Shown: positions 26,601-34,800 of the stretch, in pieces
How the letters are laid out: each line of letters opens with the position of its first letter
Position numbering within the stretch: position 1 is the stretch's first letter
Origin: Ignavibacteriaceae bacterium
GTDB taxonomy: Bacteria; Bacteroidota; Ignavibacteria; Ignavibacteriales; Ignavibacteriaceae
Reading direction: 5' to 3'
Length of the DNA: 39,912 bases
Assembly: GCA_014860115.1 (NCBI GenBank)
Contig: JACZKK010000196.1
Coordinates: forward strand, 1 to 39,912
Notes under the pieces: generated by a model
Database searches by the model: none
Seen by the model: the letters and a program-made list of their open reading frames with translations, nothing else
Told to the model about the DNA's origin: nothing
Position numbers and translations under genes: made by a program

Positions 26601-27498
26601 AACGATCAGGCGTTCAGAATCAGAGATTAATAAACTAATCAACGAAGAGAAATACAAATGTCTGATAGCAAATGTCAGCGACCGGTTCGGAGATTACGGT
26701 CTGGTTGGATTACTATTATATAAAACCAATAAGGATATTATTGAAGTTGATACATTTTTATTAAGCTGCAGAGTATTGGGTCGTGGAGTTGAACACAAGA
26801 TTTTATCTGAATTGGGTTCTGTTGCAATAGAAAAAGGATTGAATATTGTAGAAATAACTTATCTGGAAAGCAATAAAAATAAACCGGCATTGGATTTTAT
26901 TGAAAGTTTTGGGAAAGAATTCAAATCTGAAATTTCTGATGGTTTCAAATACACTTTTCCGGCTGAGTATTTAAAGAATTTAGATTATAAACCAGCCTCT
27001 TTGGAAGTTAAAGAAGTGGTCGATAAATCAGGGAAGAAGAAGAAATCTACTAATCAGGTTTCTGGAAATTATAATGAAAAGATTCAGCAAATAGGAGCTG
27101 AGCTCAAGGATATAAATGAGGTTTTCAGAAGGATTGAGGCGTATAAAATTGCACAGTCGGATAAGGAAAAAATAAATTATGTAGCTCCTGAAACTGATTT
27201 TGAGATACAGATGGCTGAAATCTGGCAAAAAGTATTAGGCGTAAGTAAGATCGGGCTGGATGATAATTTTTTCGAAGCAGGTGGAACATCATTAAAAGCT
27301 GTACAGCTGATTGCTACAATTAAAAAGGAGTTAAAAAAGAATATTTCTGTCGTAACTCTTTTTGAATGCCCTACTGTTAAATTACTTTCAAAAAAAATTG
27401 GGAATGCAGACGATAAAGAGGATTCCGAAGGACAGTTTGAATCTCAGGTTGACCGAGGCGTACGCAGAAGAAATAAGATAATTTCCAGAAGAAGGTAA
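23611..27498 (+). CDS. fusion: PKS dehydratase - FkbM methyltransferase - FkbH (HAD) - ACP
   Basis: A 1295-residue protein. Residues 10-285 are a PKS dehydratase of the double hot-dog fold with both catalytic motifs (H33xxxG37xxxxP42; D205xxxQ209). From about 298 comes the N-terminal region of FkbH-type proteins (STFTADPLEDSLKYW, FAPYNQVFQELLNP, LLGLEDW). It is interrupted at about 385-650 by an FkbM-family methyltransferase (DIGANIGLF at 434-442, LLKIDAEKSE at 575-584), then resumes (SENIENFVNAL onward). The HAD catalytic motif is D789xD791NTLW, followed by the GNAT-like C-terminal part (to about 1120). The ACP lies at about 1195-1265 with attachment Ser1227 (GGTS), then a basic tail. FkbH proteins dephosphorylate 1,3-bisphosphoglycerate and load glyceryl on an ACP; the methyltransferase could O-methylate the product. 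A DH at the front, with no ketosynthase, is odd; it may act in trans on a neighbouring module. First gene of the operon, on an A-rich start. Confidence 0.9.
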   Translation: MKQKLLKENKIEISQDKGAIVISLTDLPYLADHAFQGMVVLPGSAYIEMSLIICNQLYNKLPFTLSKINFENLIILSENDTKIDFELFDDSDKELRIKFKEKIENDKSIEKTTSATTLYLHKDELAVTSQIYDFRISEFQKAAEKKILAEEFYSKLSQNGNQYGPQFQNIKEIWLSGTKALARLKSKSKVSEIPGDHFLNPSLLDSFTQLLSVLNESNGRTFILNSIEKIKVFNYDFPEEVWCTANLSPNIKKEENGFEGDLKVFDPEGKIYIELNGVKFKYLETFQTHDKIPDKVKNALCIASTFTADPLEDSLKYWDDYFNLSFDVQFAPYNQVFQELLNPQSLLSVNQNGINVILLGLEDWTRNDHGLTSKVSDAEREKLFKDKSTYTLPNHLEIVHLNKYETEYVYKEIFADKCYLKHGIALNDGDTIIDIGANIGLFTLFVNQYCKDPVVYSFEPSPVVYDLLKTNSELYGSRVKTFNLGVSDREKTATFTFYESSSVFSSFNPDETKDKEAIQAVVRNMLKDTAGSDDGSIEEYVEELTSGRLESKSYECRLLSISDIIKENNIKKIDLLKIDAEKSELGIIQGINDEDWDKIEQIVIEIHDKSRKVLEEIEKILKSNGFSIAVEEEKMLKESGLFNVFAIKKISDDNQQVDNNQTKSLSERLSENIENFVNALSSFKQRSTIPLVVAVTPRSTEAIIKPAFQSLFDKYEEELFDQINSLPNVYTITSESLLAAYPIVNYYDPQGDELGHIPYTLPFFSSLGTSLIRLIFSLEHSPYKVIALDCDNTLWKGVCGEDGPRGIQISENYKFLQKFIIDQINAGMLVCLCSKNNEEDVLEVFRQRDDMLLKQEHLVSWRTNWDYKSVNLRSIAEELNLGLDSFMFIDDNPVECAEVKANCPEVFTLQLPQREEVIPIFLKNIWAFDHLKVTEEDKKRTKMYQENIRREKYLSSALTLKDFLEGLNLQIKISQPDPEQMERVSQLTYRTNQFNFTTIRRSESEINKLINEEKYKCLIANVSDRFGDYGLVGLLLYKTNKDIIEVDTFLLSCRVLGRGVEHKILSELGSVAIEKGLNIVEITYLESNKNKPALDFIESFGKEFKSEISDGFKYTFPAEYLKNLDYKPASLEVKEVVDKSGKKKKSTNQVSGNYNEKIQQIGAELKDINEVFRRIEAYKIAQSDKEKINYVAPETDFEIQMAEIWQKVLGVSKIGLDDNFFEAGGTSLKAVQLIATIKKELKKNISVVTLFECPTVKLLSKKIGNADDKEDSEGQFESQVDRGVRRRNKIISRRR

Positions 27499-27763
27499 AA
27501 AATTTTTTAGAATCCATTTGGCCTAAATTTAACGGAAATGCTTAAAAAATAGTCAGATTCAGATTTTGTCGTATTCTGATACAGGACATACCAGCATTCT
27601 AATGATGAGAATTAAGTATTTACCCAAATTGGGATTTTGGACTTTTTACATGATTAAAACAGGTACAGGTTTTGAGTTTTTAACCTGATTTTGAGGGTAT
27701 TAATTATTCCTGATTGTCTGAATCAAAATCTACTTAATAACAATTATTTATTAGTGAAAAATT
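27499..27763. other. 265-base gap inside the biosynthetic operon
   Basis: AT-rich, with no gene. It is the only large gap in the operon (others are 15-41 bases), so a second promoter for the extender-unit genes may lie here. No clear promoter or terminator hairpin was found. Confidence 0.35.
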
Positions 27764-28624
27764 ATGACATTTAAAAACGTTGGGGTTATTGGTGCGGGTA
27801 ATATTGGAATTGGTGCGGCAACCGATTTGGTCTTGCATGGAATTAATTGTGTTTTAGTTGATATATCCCATGATCAACTGGAAAAAGCAAATGAAGAAAT
27901 ATTAAAAAATATAAGATTTGCGCCTTTAGTTTTAAAAAATTCTCCGAAGGTTTCCAAAGAAGAAGTTCTGGAAAGACTAAAGTTGAGCATAAATATTAAG
28001 GATTTATCTGCTTGCGATTTTGTAATTGAAAATGTAACGGAGGATTGGGAAATAAAAGAGAATGTATACAAGCAACTAGACGAAATTCTTAATCCTGAAG
28101 TCTGCATAGGCTGTAATACATCTTGCATTTCAATTACCAAAGTTGGGAGCGTTACAAACCGTCCTGATAAGATAGTAGGTATTCACTTAATGAATCCTGT
28201 TCACATGAAACCAACTGTAGAAGTAATAAAAGGTTTTCATACTTCAGATGATACTCTGGAAAAACTGCATGTACTGTTCAAACAATTGAATAAAAACTCT
28301 ATAGTGGTAAACGATATGCCGGGATTTGTTTCGAACAGAATTTCACATCTGTTTATGAATGAAGCTGTATTCGTTCTGCAGGATCAGGTAGCATCAGCAA
28401 AAGATATTGATGATATATTTAAAAAATGTTTCGGTCATATAATGGGACCGCTCGAAACAGCGGACTTAATCGGTCTCGATACAGTAATGCATTCGCTCGA
28501 TGTTCTGTATGAGAGCTATCATGATCCAAAATTCAGGTGTTGTCCCCTGCTCAGAAAAATGGTTTATGCAGGCCAGCTTGGCAGAAAGACCGGCAAAGGA
28601 TTTTACGAGTATCCCAAAGTTTAA
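27764..28624 (+). CDS. 3-hydroxyacyl-CoA dehydrogenase-like (FkbK/ZmaG type)
   Basis: A 286-residue NAD-dependent dehydrogenase with the Rossmann motif G10AG12NIG15. Active-site positions known from 3-hydroxyacyl-CoA dehydrogenases are visible: S120 (NTSCIS), H141 (GIHLMNPVHMKP), E153 (TVEVIKG) and N191 (PGFVSNR). In methoxymalonyl-, hydroxymalonyl- and aminomalonyl-ACP pathways, a member of this family oxidises the alcohol of the ACP-bound glyceryl or seryl group to the aldehyde. Together with the acyl-CoA dehydrogenase-like gene and the free ACP that follow, it forms the classic fkbK-J-I trio. It acts in the cytoplasm on ACP-bound rather than CoA-bound substrate (family knowledge). No strong ribosome binding site; the gap to the next gene is 41 bases. 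Confidence 0.88.
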   Translation: MTFKNVGVIGAGNIGIGAATDLVLHGINCVLVDISHDQLEKANEEILKNIRFAPLVLKNSPKVSKEEVLERLKLSINIKDLSACDFVIENVTEDWEIKENVYKQLDEILNPEVCIGCNTSCISITKVGSVTNRPDKIVGIHLMNPVHMKPTVEVIKGFHTSDDTLEKLHVLFKQLNKNSIVVNDMPGFVSNRISHLFMNEAVFVLQDQVASAKDIDDIFKKCFGHIMGPLETADLIGLDTVMHSLDVLYESYHDPKFRCCPLLRKMVYAGQLGRKTGKGFYEYPKV

Positions 28625-28665
28625 AATTAAAATAATAATTTGTGAATAATTAAACAAAGGAAGCA

Positions 28666-28926
28666 ATGACCATAGAAACCAAACAAGCAACTAAGGAGAT
28701 TATAAGAAATTTTATTCTTGACTCAATTAATATTCCAAATTTGAGTGATGATGATAATTTATTCGAATCCGGAATAGTCAATTCACTTTTTGCAGTTCAA
28801 TTGATGACATTTATAGAAAAATCTTTTAGCATCGAAGTTACTATGGATGATCTGTCTATGGATAATTTTGAGTCCGTAAATGCTACTTCATCTTTTGTCG
28901 AACGAAAACAAAATCATAATCAATAA
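28666..28926 (+). CDS. free acyl carrier protein (FkbJ/ZmaH type)
   Basis: An 86-residue carrier protein. The phosphopantetheine Ser is residue 40 in FESGIVNSLFAVQLM, where Asn replaces the usual Asp before the Ser. The helix II and III pattern (FIEKSFSIEVTMDDLSMDNF) is intact. AGGAAG lies about 4 bases before the ATG, a better ribosome binding site than its neighbours have. It sits between the two dehydrogenases and is expected to carry the glyceryl or seryl unit while it is oxidised to the malonyl-type extender. Which of the two loaders uses it (the FkbH domain or the serine A-domain protein) cannot be told from the sequence. Confidence 0.88.
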   Translation: MTIETKQATKEIIRNFILDSINIPNLSDDDNLFESGIVNSLFAVQLMTFIEKSFSIEVTMDDLSMDNFESVNATSSFVERKQNHNQ

Positions 28927-28941
28927 ACAGAAATTTAAATA

Positions 28942-30099
28942 ATGATCAGCTTGCTTACAGAAAATCAGAAAGCGCACTACGAAGAATTTAAAGAATTTAT
29001 AAAAGCAAACGTTGAACCATACGCGTCGAAGTGGGATTACAACCAGGAAATGCCTGATGATTTCATTTCATTGCTGGCAAAATCAGGTTACCTTGGAAGT
29101 AACATACCGACTGAGTTCGGTGGAAAAGGCTGGGACTTCGTCACCTTTGGATTATTGAATGAAGCAGTGGGAAGAGGAATTTCTTCGCTCACAGATCTTT
29201 TAACTATCCAGGCAATGGTATCAATGACTTTATTGAAATGGGGAAGCAAAGAACAAAAAGATAGGTGGCTAAACCCTTTAGCTAAAGGAGAAATAATTGG
29301 AGCCTTTGCCCTTACAGAACCGAATGTTGGCAGTGCCATTCAAAATCTTGAAACTAGTTTTAAAAAGAAGGGCAATAATTATATTCTTAATGGTAGAAAA
29401 AGATGGACATCTTATGGTGAAAAAGCTGATCTATTTTTAGTTTTTGGCAAGGATGAAGACAAGTCGATGGCTTGTTTGTTGCCAAAAGACTCACCTGGGC
29501 TGGAGATCAGTCCGATAAAAAATATGATGGGATTCAGAGCTGCACATATGGCTCAACTGAATTTTCATGACATAGAAATCCCTGAATCGAATATTGTAGG
29601 AAAACCTGGCTTTGCGTTATCACACGTAGCATCCATTGGTTTGCACTATGGAAGAATCAGCACTTCCTGTTCAGCATCAGGATTATTGAGAGCTTGTTTT
29701 GAGGAGAGTGTTATTTACTCTTCTCAACGAAAAATAGGAAAGAAATTAGTTGGTGATGAAGGTATGATTCGAACTTTAATCGCCAGGATGGGAACTGATC
29801 TTCATGCCGCAAGTCTGCTTTGCTATTCTGCCTGTAAAGCTGAGGATGAACACACATCCAATGTTTATGAGAAAGTTCAAATGGCGAAGTATTTTACCTC
29901 AAGGGCTGTCGTTCGCGCAGCATCAGACGCAGTTCAGATTCAGGGAGCAAATGGCTGTCACGAATCCTCCCCTGCTGCCAGATATTACAGAGATTCTAAA
30001 ATTATGGAAATAATTGAAGGTACAACGCAAATCCACGAGCGAATGCTTGGGAAAACATTTGTAGAAAAAGCGGCAAAATTAATTAAAGCAAAGATTTAG
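28942..30099 (+). CDS. acyl-CoA dehydrogenase-like flavoenzyme (FkbI/ZmaI type)
   Basis: A 385-residue protein of full acyl-CoA dehydrogenase length, with the FAD-binding AFALTEPNVGSA segment (about 126-137) and the catalytic-base motif near the end: E359 in MEIIEGTTQIHERMLG. NIPTEFGGKGWD and the GRISTSCSASGLLRACFE helix also fit the family. FkbI/ZmaI-like members oxidise the ACP-bound aldehyde (tartronate or aminomalonate semialdehyde) to the acid. The 15-base gap after the ACP gene implies they are made together. Only one such gene is present, whereas zwittermicin-type clusters that make both hydroxy- and aminomalonyl units carry two; the single copy may serve one or both routes. Confidence 0.88.
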   Translation: MISLLTENQKAHYEEFKEFIKANVEPYASKWDYNQEMPDDFISLLAKSGYLGSNIPTEFGGKGWDFVTFGLLNEAVGRGISSLTDLLTIQAMVSMTLLKWGSKEQKDRWLNPLAKGEIIGAFALTEPNVGSAIQNLETSFKKKGNNYILNGRKRWTSYGEKADLFLVFGKDEDKSMACLLPKDSPGLEISPIKNMMGFRAAHMAQLNFHDIEIPESNIVGKPGFALSHVASIGLHYGRISTSCSASGLLRACFEESVIYSSQRKIGKKLVGDEGMIRTLIARMGTDLHAASLLCYSACKAEDEHTSNVYEKVQMAKYFTSRAVVRAASDAVQIQGANGCHESSPAARYYRDSKIMEIIEGTTQIHERMLGKTFVEKAAKLIKAKI

Positions 30100-30132
30100 G
30101 TACAAAAATTATTATTATTCCAGATATAGCTA

Positions 30133-31761
30133 GTGACTGAAAAGCATGAAATAAATATCGATATTGTGTCAGATCAACTGATAATGTTCAATAATACTGA
30201 GCGGAAGTTTCGGGATAATGTAACAATTCATCAGCTTTTTGAAGAGCAGGTTTCAATAAACGGTTCTGAGATTGCAGTACTATGTGATCATGAAAAAACT
30301 TTTAACGGAAAGAAGTCTCTTACTTATGAAGAGTTAAATAGCCTTTCAAACAGCTTAGCCAAACTTTTAAGAGAGAATGGCGTTACGGCAGATAAAGTGG
30401 TCGGAATATGCGTTGATCGTTCCTTTGCTATGATAATTGGTATTCTGGGAATTCTTAAAGCCGGGGGTGCATATCTTCCGCTAGCTCCCGATTTTCCTAA
30501 AGAAAGAATTTCTTATATGCTTTCTGATAGCAGTGCTGAAATTTTGTTGGTTCAGGATAAAACAAATTTTGAGTATGATTTCGATGGTAAGATTATCAAC
30601 ATAGAGAATATAGATATTTACTCAGAATCATCTGAGAATCTAACTTCAGTTAGTGGTCCCCGAGATTTGGCTTATGTTATTTATACTTCGGGCTCAACGG
30701 GGAAACCTAAAGGTGTAATGGTTGAACATAGATCCTTGGTTAACAGACTTTCCTGGATGCAGAACGCTTACACAATTGATCGAAGTGATGTTATACTACA
30801 AAAGACACCATTTTACTTTGATGTATCTGTATGGGAAATTTTTTGGTGGGCAATTACGGGTGCAAAGATGTGCTTCCTGATGCCGGGTGGAGAAAAAATT
30901 CCACTGGCAATTGTCGAGGCAATAAAAAAGTATAATGTATCGATTTTACATTTTGTTCCATCAATGCTGAATGTATTTCTTGAATATCTTGAGGGCAAAG
31001 ATATATCCCAAATTAAAAAATTATCATCTGTCAGAAAAGTTTTCTCGAGTGGTGAAGCTCTTTCACTAAGCCACGTGAAAAAGTATAACAATTTCTTTGG
31101 TCAGCATACATCAGCGCAATTAACGAACCTCTACGGACCAACGGAAGCAACTGTGGATGTAAGTTACTATAATTGTCCGTTAAATAATGGATTTGATAAA
31201 GTTCCAATTGGAAAGCCAATTGACAATATAAAATTTTACGTAATTAAAGAAGGTCAGCTTCAATCTATTGGGGAAACCGGAGAATTATGTATATCCGGTG
31301 TTGGTTTAGCCAGAGGATATATTAATAATCCTGATTTGACTAACGAAAAGTTTGTTGACAATCCATTTCTTCCAGGTGAAAAAATGTATAAGACTGGCGA
31401 TATTGCTCGCTGGCTTCCTGACGGTAATATTGAATATCTGGGTAGAGAAGATCATCAGGTTAAAATACGGGGATTAAGAATAGAGTTAGGGGAAATAGAA
31501 ACAACTATAAGAGAGTTTATCGGAGTGCAGGATTGTATCGTTACTGTAAAAAAATTCTCTGAAAATATAATTTTAATTATCGCTTATATCGTCTGGAGAG
31601 CCGAGTTAAATATTGATGGATTAAAAAATAATCTTAAAAAATATCTTCCGGAATATATGATCCCAAATCATTTTATAGAGCTTGATCAAATTCCATTACT
31701 TCCAAATGGTAAAGCAGATCGTAAATCACTTCCAGAACCCATATTGAATGTTAAACAATAA
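30133..31761 (+). CDS. stand-alone adenylation protein, predicted serine-activating (ZmaJ-like)
   Basis: A 542-residue protein with a GTG start; the first ATG, 17 codons in, would cut the domain's conserved lead-in. All adenylation core motifs are present: YVIYTSGSTGKPKGV (A3), FDVSVWEIF (A4), NLYGPTEATVDVS (A5), YKTGDIARW (A7), GREDHQVKIRGLRIELGEIE (A8) and PNGKADRK with the A10 Lys. No carrier or condensation domain is attached; it ends 15 residues after A10. The specificity residues read by eye (D230 V231 W234 H273 F304 S306 L333 V341 D342) match the serine code DVWHFSLVD. A free serine-loading enzyme next to a free ACP and the two dehydrogenases is the layout of aminomalonyl-ACP synthesis (zwittermicin, guadinomine). 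Alternatively it loads serine onto an ACP of the assembly line. Confidence 0.86.
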   Translation: MTEKHEINIDIVSDQLIMFNNTERKFRDNVTIHQLFEEQVSINGSEIAVLCDHEKTFNGKKSLTYEELNSLSNSLAKLLRENGVTADKVVGICVDRSFAMIIGILGILKAGGAYLPLAPDFPKERISYMLSDSSAEILLVQDKTNFEYDFDGKIINIENIDIYSESSENLTSVSGPRDLAYVIYTSGSTGKPKGVMVEHRSLVNRLSWMQNAYTIDRSDVILQKTPFYFDVSVWEIFWWAITGAKMCFLMPGGEKIPLAIVEAIKKYNVSILHFVPSMLNVFLEYLEGKDISQIKKLSSVRKVFSSGEALSLSHVKKYNNFFGQHTSAQLTNLYGPTEATVDVSYYNCPLNNGFDKVPIGKPIDNIKFYVIKEGQLQSIGETGELCISGVGLARGYINNPDLTNEKFVDNPFLPGEKMYKTGDIARWLPDGNIEYLGREDHQVKIRGLRIELGEIETTIREFIGVQDCIVTVKKFSENIILIIAYIVWRAELNIDGLKNNLKKYLPEYMIPNHFIELDQIPLLPNGKADRKSLPEPILNVKQ

Positions 31762-31802
31762 ACTCACTGGAAATTTTATCAGGATCATTAGTAAATAAAT
31801 AA

Positions 31803-34800
31803 ATGAATAACAGTTTTGACATAGCGATAATTGGAATGTCCTGCCGGTTCCCCGGAGCCGATGATCTTGATTCTTTCTGGAATAATTTAGCAAATGGCGT
31901 TGAATCCATAAGTCACTTTTCCGATGAAGAGTTAAGGAAATCGGGAATTCCCGAATCATTAATTAACAATCCAAATTATGTTAAGGCTGCACCAATAATT
32001 AATGAACCGGGAATGTTTGATGCAAGTTTCTTTGGATATACTCCAATGGAAGCCAAGACAATGGATCCGCAACACCGGATACTATTAGAATGTGCGCACC
32101 AAGCCCTAGAACATTCCGGATACGATGCTGAAAAGTATAAAGGTAGAATTGGCGTGTTCACAGGATCTGCTATGAACACTTATTTTATGAATAATATTCT
32201 ACGTTCAAAGTTTGTCGATGAATATATTCCAACTTTAATTGGCAACGATAAAGATTTTCTCAGCACACGAATCTCATACAAATTAAATCTTAAAGGACCA
32301 AGTATTAATGTTCAAACCGCTTGTTCAACTTCCTTGGTGGCTGTACATCTAGCCTGCCAGAGTCTCATTAGTGAAGAATCAGATATGGTACTTGCAGGTG
32401 CAGTATCAGTAAAGGCTCCTCACACGGCAGGATACATTTGTGATGGTGGTGGAATAGTGTCGAAAGATGCTCATGTAAGAGCATTTGATGCAAAGGCAAA
32501 TGGAACTGTTTTCGGAAGCGGCTGCGGTGTTGTAGTATTGAAACGGCTTTCAGATGCGATAAAAGATAATGACACAATTCACGGTGTAATAAAAGGTAGT
32601 GCAATCAATAACGATGGTTCTGAAAAAGCTGGTTATACAGCGCCAAGTGTTAACAGTCAGGCCGATGCTGTAATTGAAGCTCTGTCTCTGGTGGACATTA
32701 ATGCAAATACTATCTCATACATTGAAGCACATGGTTCCGGAACACCATTGGGTGATCCAATAGAATTGGCAGCATTAACAAAAGCTTTCAGAAATTTCAC
32801 TAACGAAAATAAGTTTTGTGCAGTAGGTTCTGTTAAAACAAATGTTGGTCATCTTGATGCAGCAGCAGGAATGGCTGGATTAATTAAAACATTACTTTCC
32901 CTTAAACATAAAAAAATTCCACCCAGCATAAACTTCTCCGAACCCAATCCTGAAATTGATTTTGCAAGCAGCCCATTTTTTGTTAATTATCAATTATCAG
33001 ACTGGAAAAGTATTGGCCCAAGAAGAGCAGGCATTATGTCTACTGGAATGGGAGGGACCAATGCGTATTTAATTTTAGAGGAAGCACCTGAAGAAAAGAA
33101 AGTATCCACATCAAGTCATCCCAACATTTTATTGTTTTCTGCAAAAAGCGAAACAGCACTAAGCGAACATTCAAAACAATTATCAGAGTTCTTAGAAAAG
33201 AATAATGAAGTTAACATTAATGATGTGGCTTATACACTGCAGCAAGGAAGGAAAAAATTTAATCATCGGCGATTTTTAGTTAGTAAAGACAGACCCGATA
33301 CTATAGAAATATTGGAACAGGAGAAATCAAAAAGAGTTTTTTCGGGAAAACTTAAGAATACGTCTAAACGTCCTGTGATCTTTTTATTCCCAGGCATTGG
33401 TGATCATTATGTCGGTATGGGATATGATCTTTATCAAAATGCAAAAATATTTACTGAGGAAGTGGATAGATGTGCTGATATACTTAAAGAATATCTCGAT
33501 TTAGATATCAGAGACATACTGTATCCTAAGGATTATAATAGAAGTAAACCTGGAAATGGTGGTGGTATTGATCTGAAGAAAATGCTGGCGAGCCGGGTTA
33601 ATAAAGCTGCCGATGTGAATACTCAAAAGCTTAATCAAACATTATATGCTCAGCCAGCACTATTCACGATTGAATATGCGCTTGCAAAATTATGGTTACA
33701 TCTCGACATTACTCCGGATGCAATTGTCGGACATAGCATGGGTGAATATGTTGCTGCTTGCCTGGCCGGTGTATTTTCTTTGGAGGATACCTTAAAGCTT
33801 ATTGCTATTCGTGCAAAGTTGGTAAATGATTTACCGCAAGGTGGAATGCTTGCTGTTACACTTCCGGAAGATGAACTGACCCCTTTACTGAGTGATGGGT
33901 TATCAATATCTCTGATTAATTCACCTAATCTTTGTGTTGTTGCAGGTCCAGAAGAGAAAGTGAATCAGTTTGAGGGAGTCTTAAAAAATAAGAAAATACT
34001 TTATCGACAAGTTCAGAATGCTCATGCATTCCATTCTAAAATGCTCGATCCGATATATGATGACTATACCAAAGAGATCAAAAAGATTAAGCTAAACTCA
34101 CCCAAGATACCATTTACTTCAAACCTAACAGGCAACTGGATTACTGATCGTGAGGCCACGGATCCGATTTACTGGGCTAAGCATGCTAATAATACAGCTA
34201 GATTTAGCAATTCACTTGAAAAAGCATGGCAAATGATCAATGCTATATTTTTAGAGGTGGGGCCGGGGAATACTCTTAGTGTGCTTGCGATGCAGCATCC
34301 TGAGAGTAAAAAGTATGAAAACCCTGTCACAATCTCCACTTTAAGACCAGAATATGATAATCAATTCGACTTGGACTATTTTTTTACTAGTATTGGCAAG
34401 TTTTGGTTATCGGGGACTGAGATAGATTGGGAAAAACTATATCAGGATGAAAAACCCAAGCGAATACCTTTACCAACATATTCTTTCCAAAGAGAAAATT
34501 ATTGGATTGAAGACTTAGTTGATACTAATTCAAGATTCACATCTGAAGTATCAATTCACAAAACTTCAAATATCTCCGAGTGGTTTTATGTTCCGTCATG
34601 GAAACGATTAATTCAACAACCTATCTTGAGTAATGATCTAAAGTTAAAGATTGGACTAAGACTAAATTGGTTAGTTTTTTTAGATGATATGGGAATAGCT
34701 TCAAGTTTAGTTGAGAGACTTCGCAATTGTGGACAGGTGGTAGTTACTGTTAAGAAAGAAGAAATATTTAACTTTGATAATAATTCATTTACATTAACTC

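Noticed and set aside
30133-31761. Serine A domain as the start of a normal NRPS module split from the next gene
   Set aside because: The next gene begins directly with a KS domain, and no PCP follows the A10 motif; the protein is complete as a free-standing loader.
30813-32604. Antisense ORFs within the A-domain and PKS genes
   Set aside because: They are shadows of strongly coding plus-strand frames and contain no family motifs.
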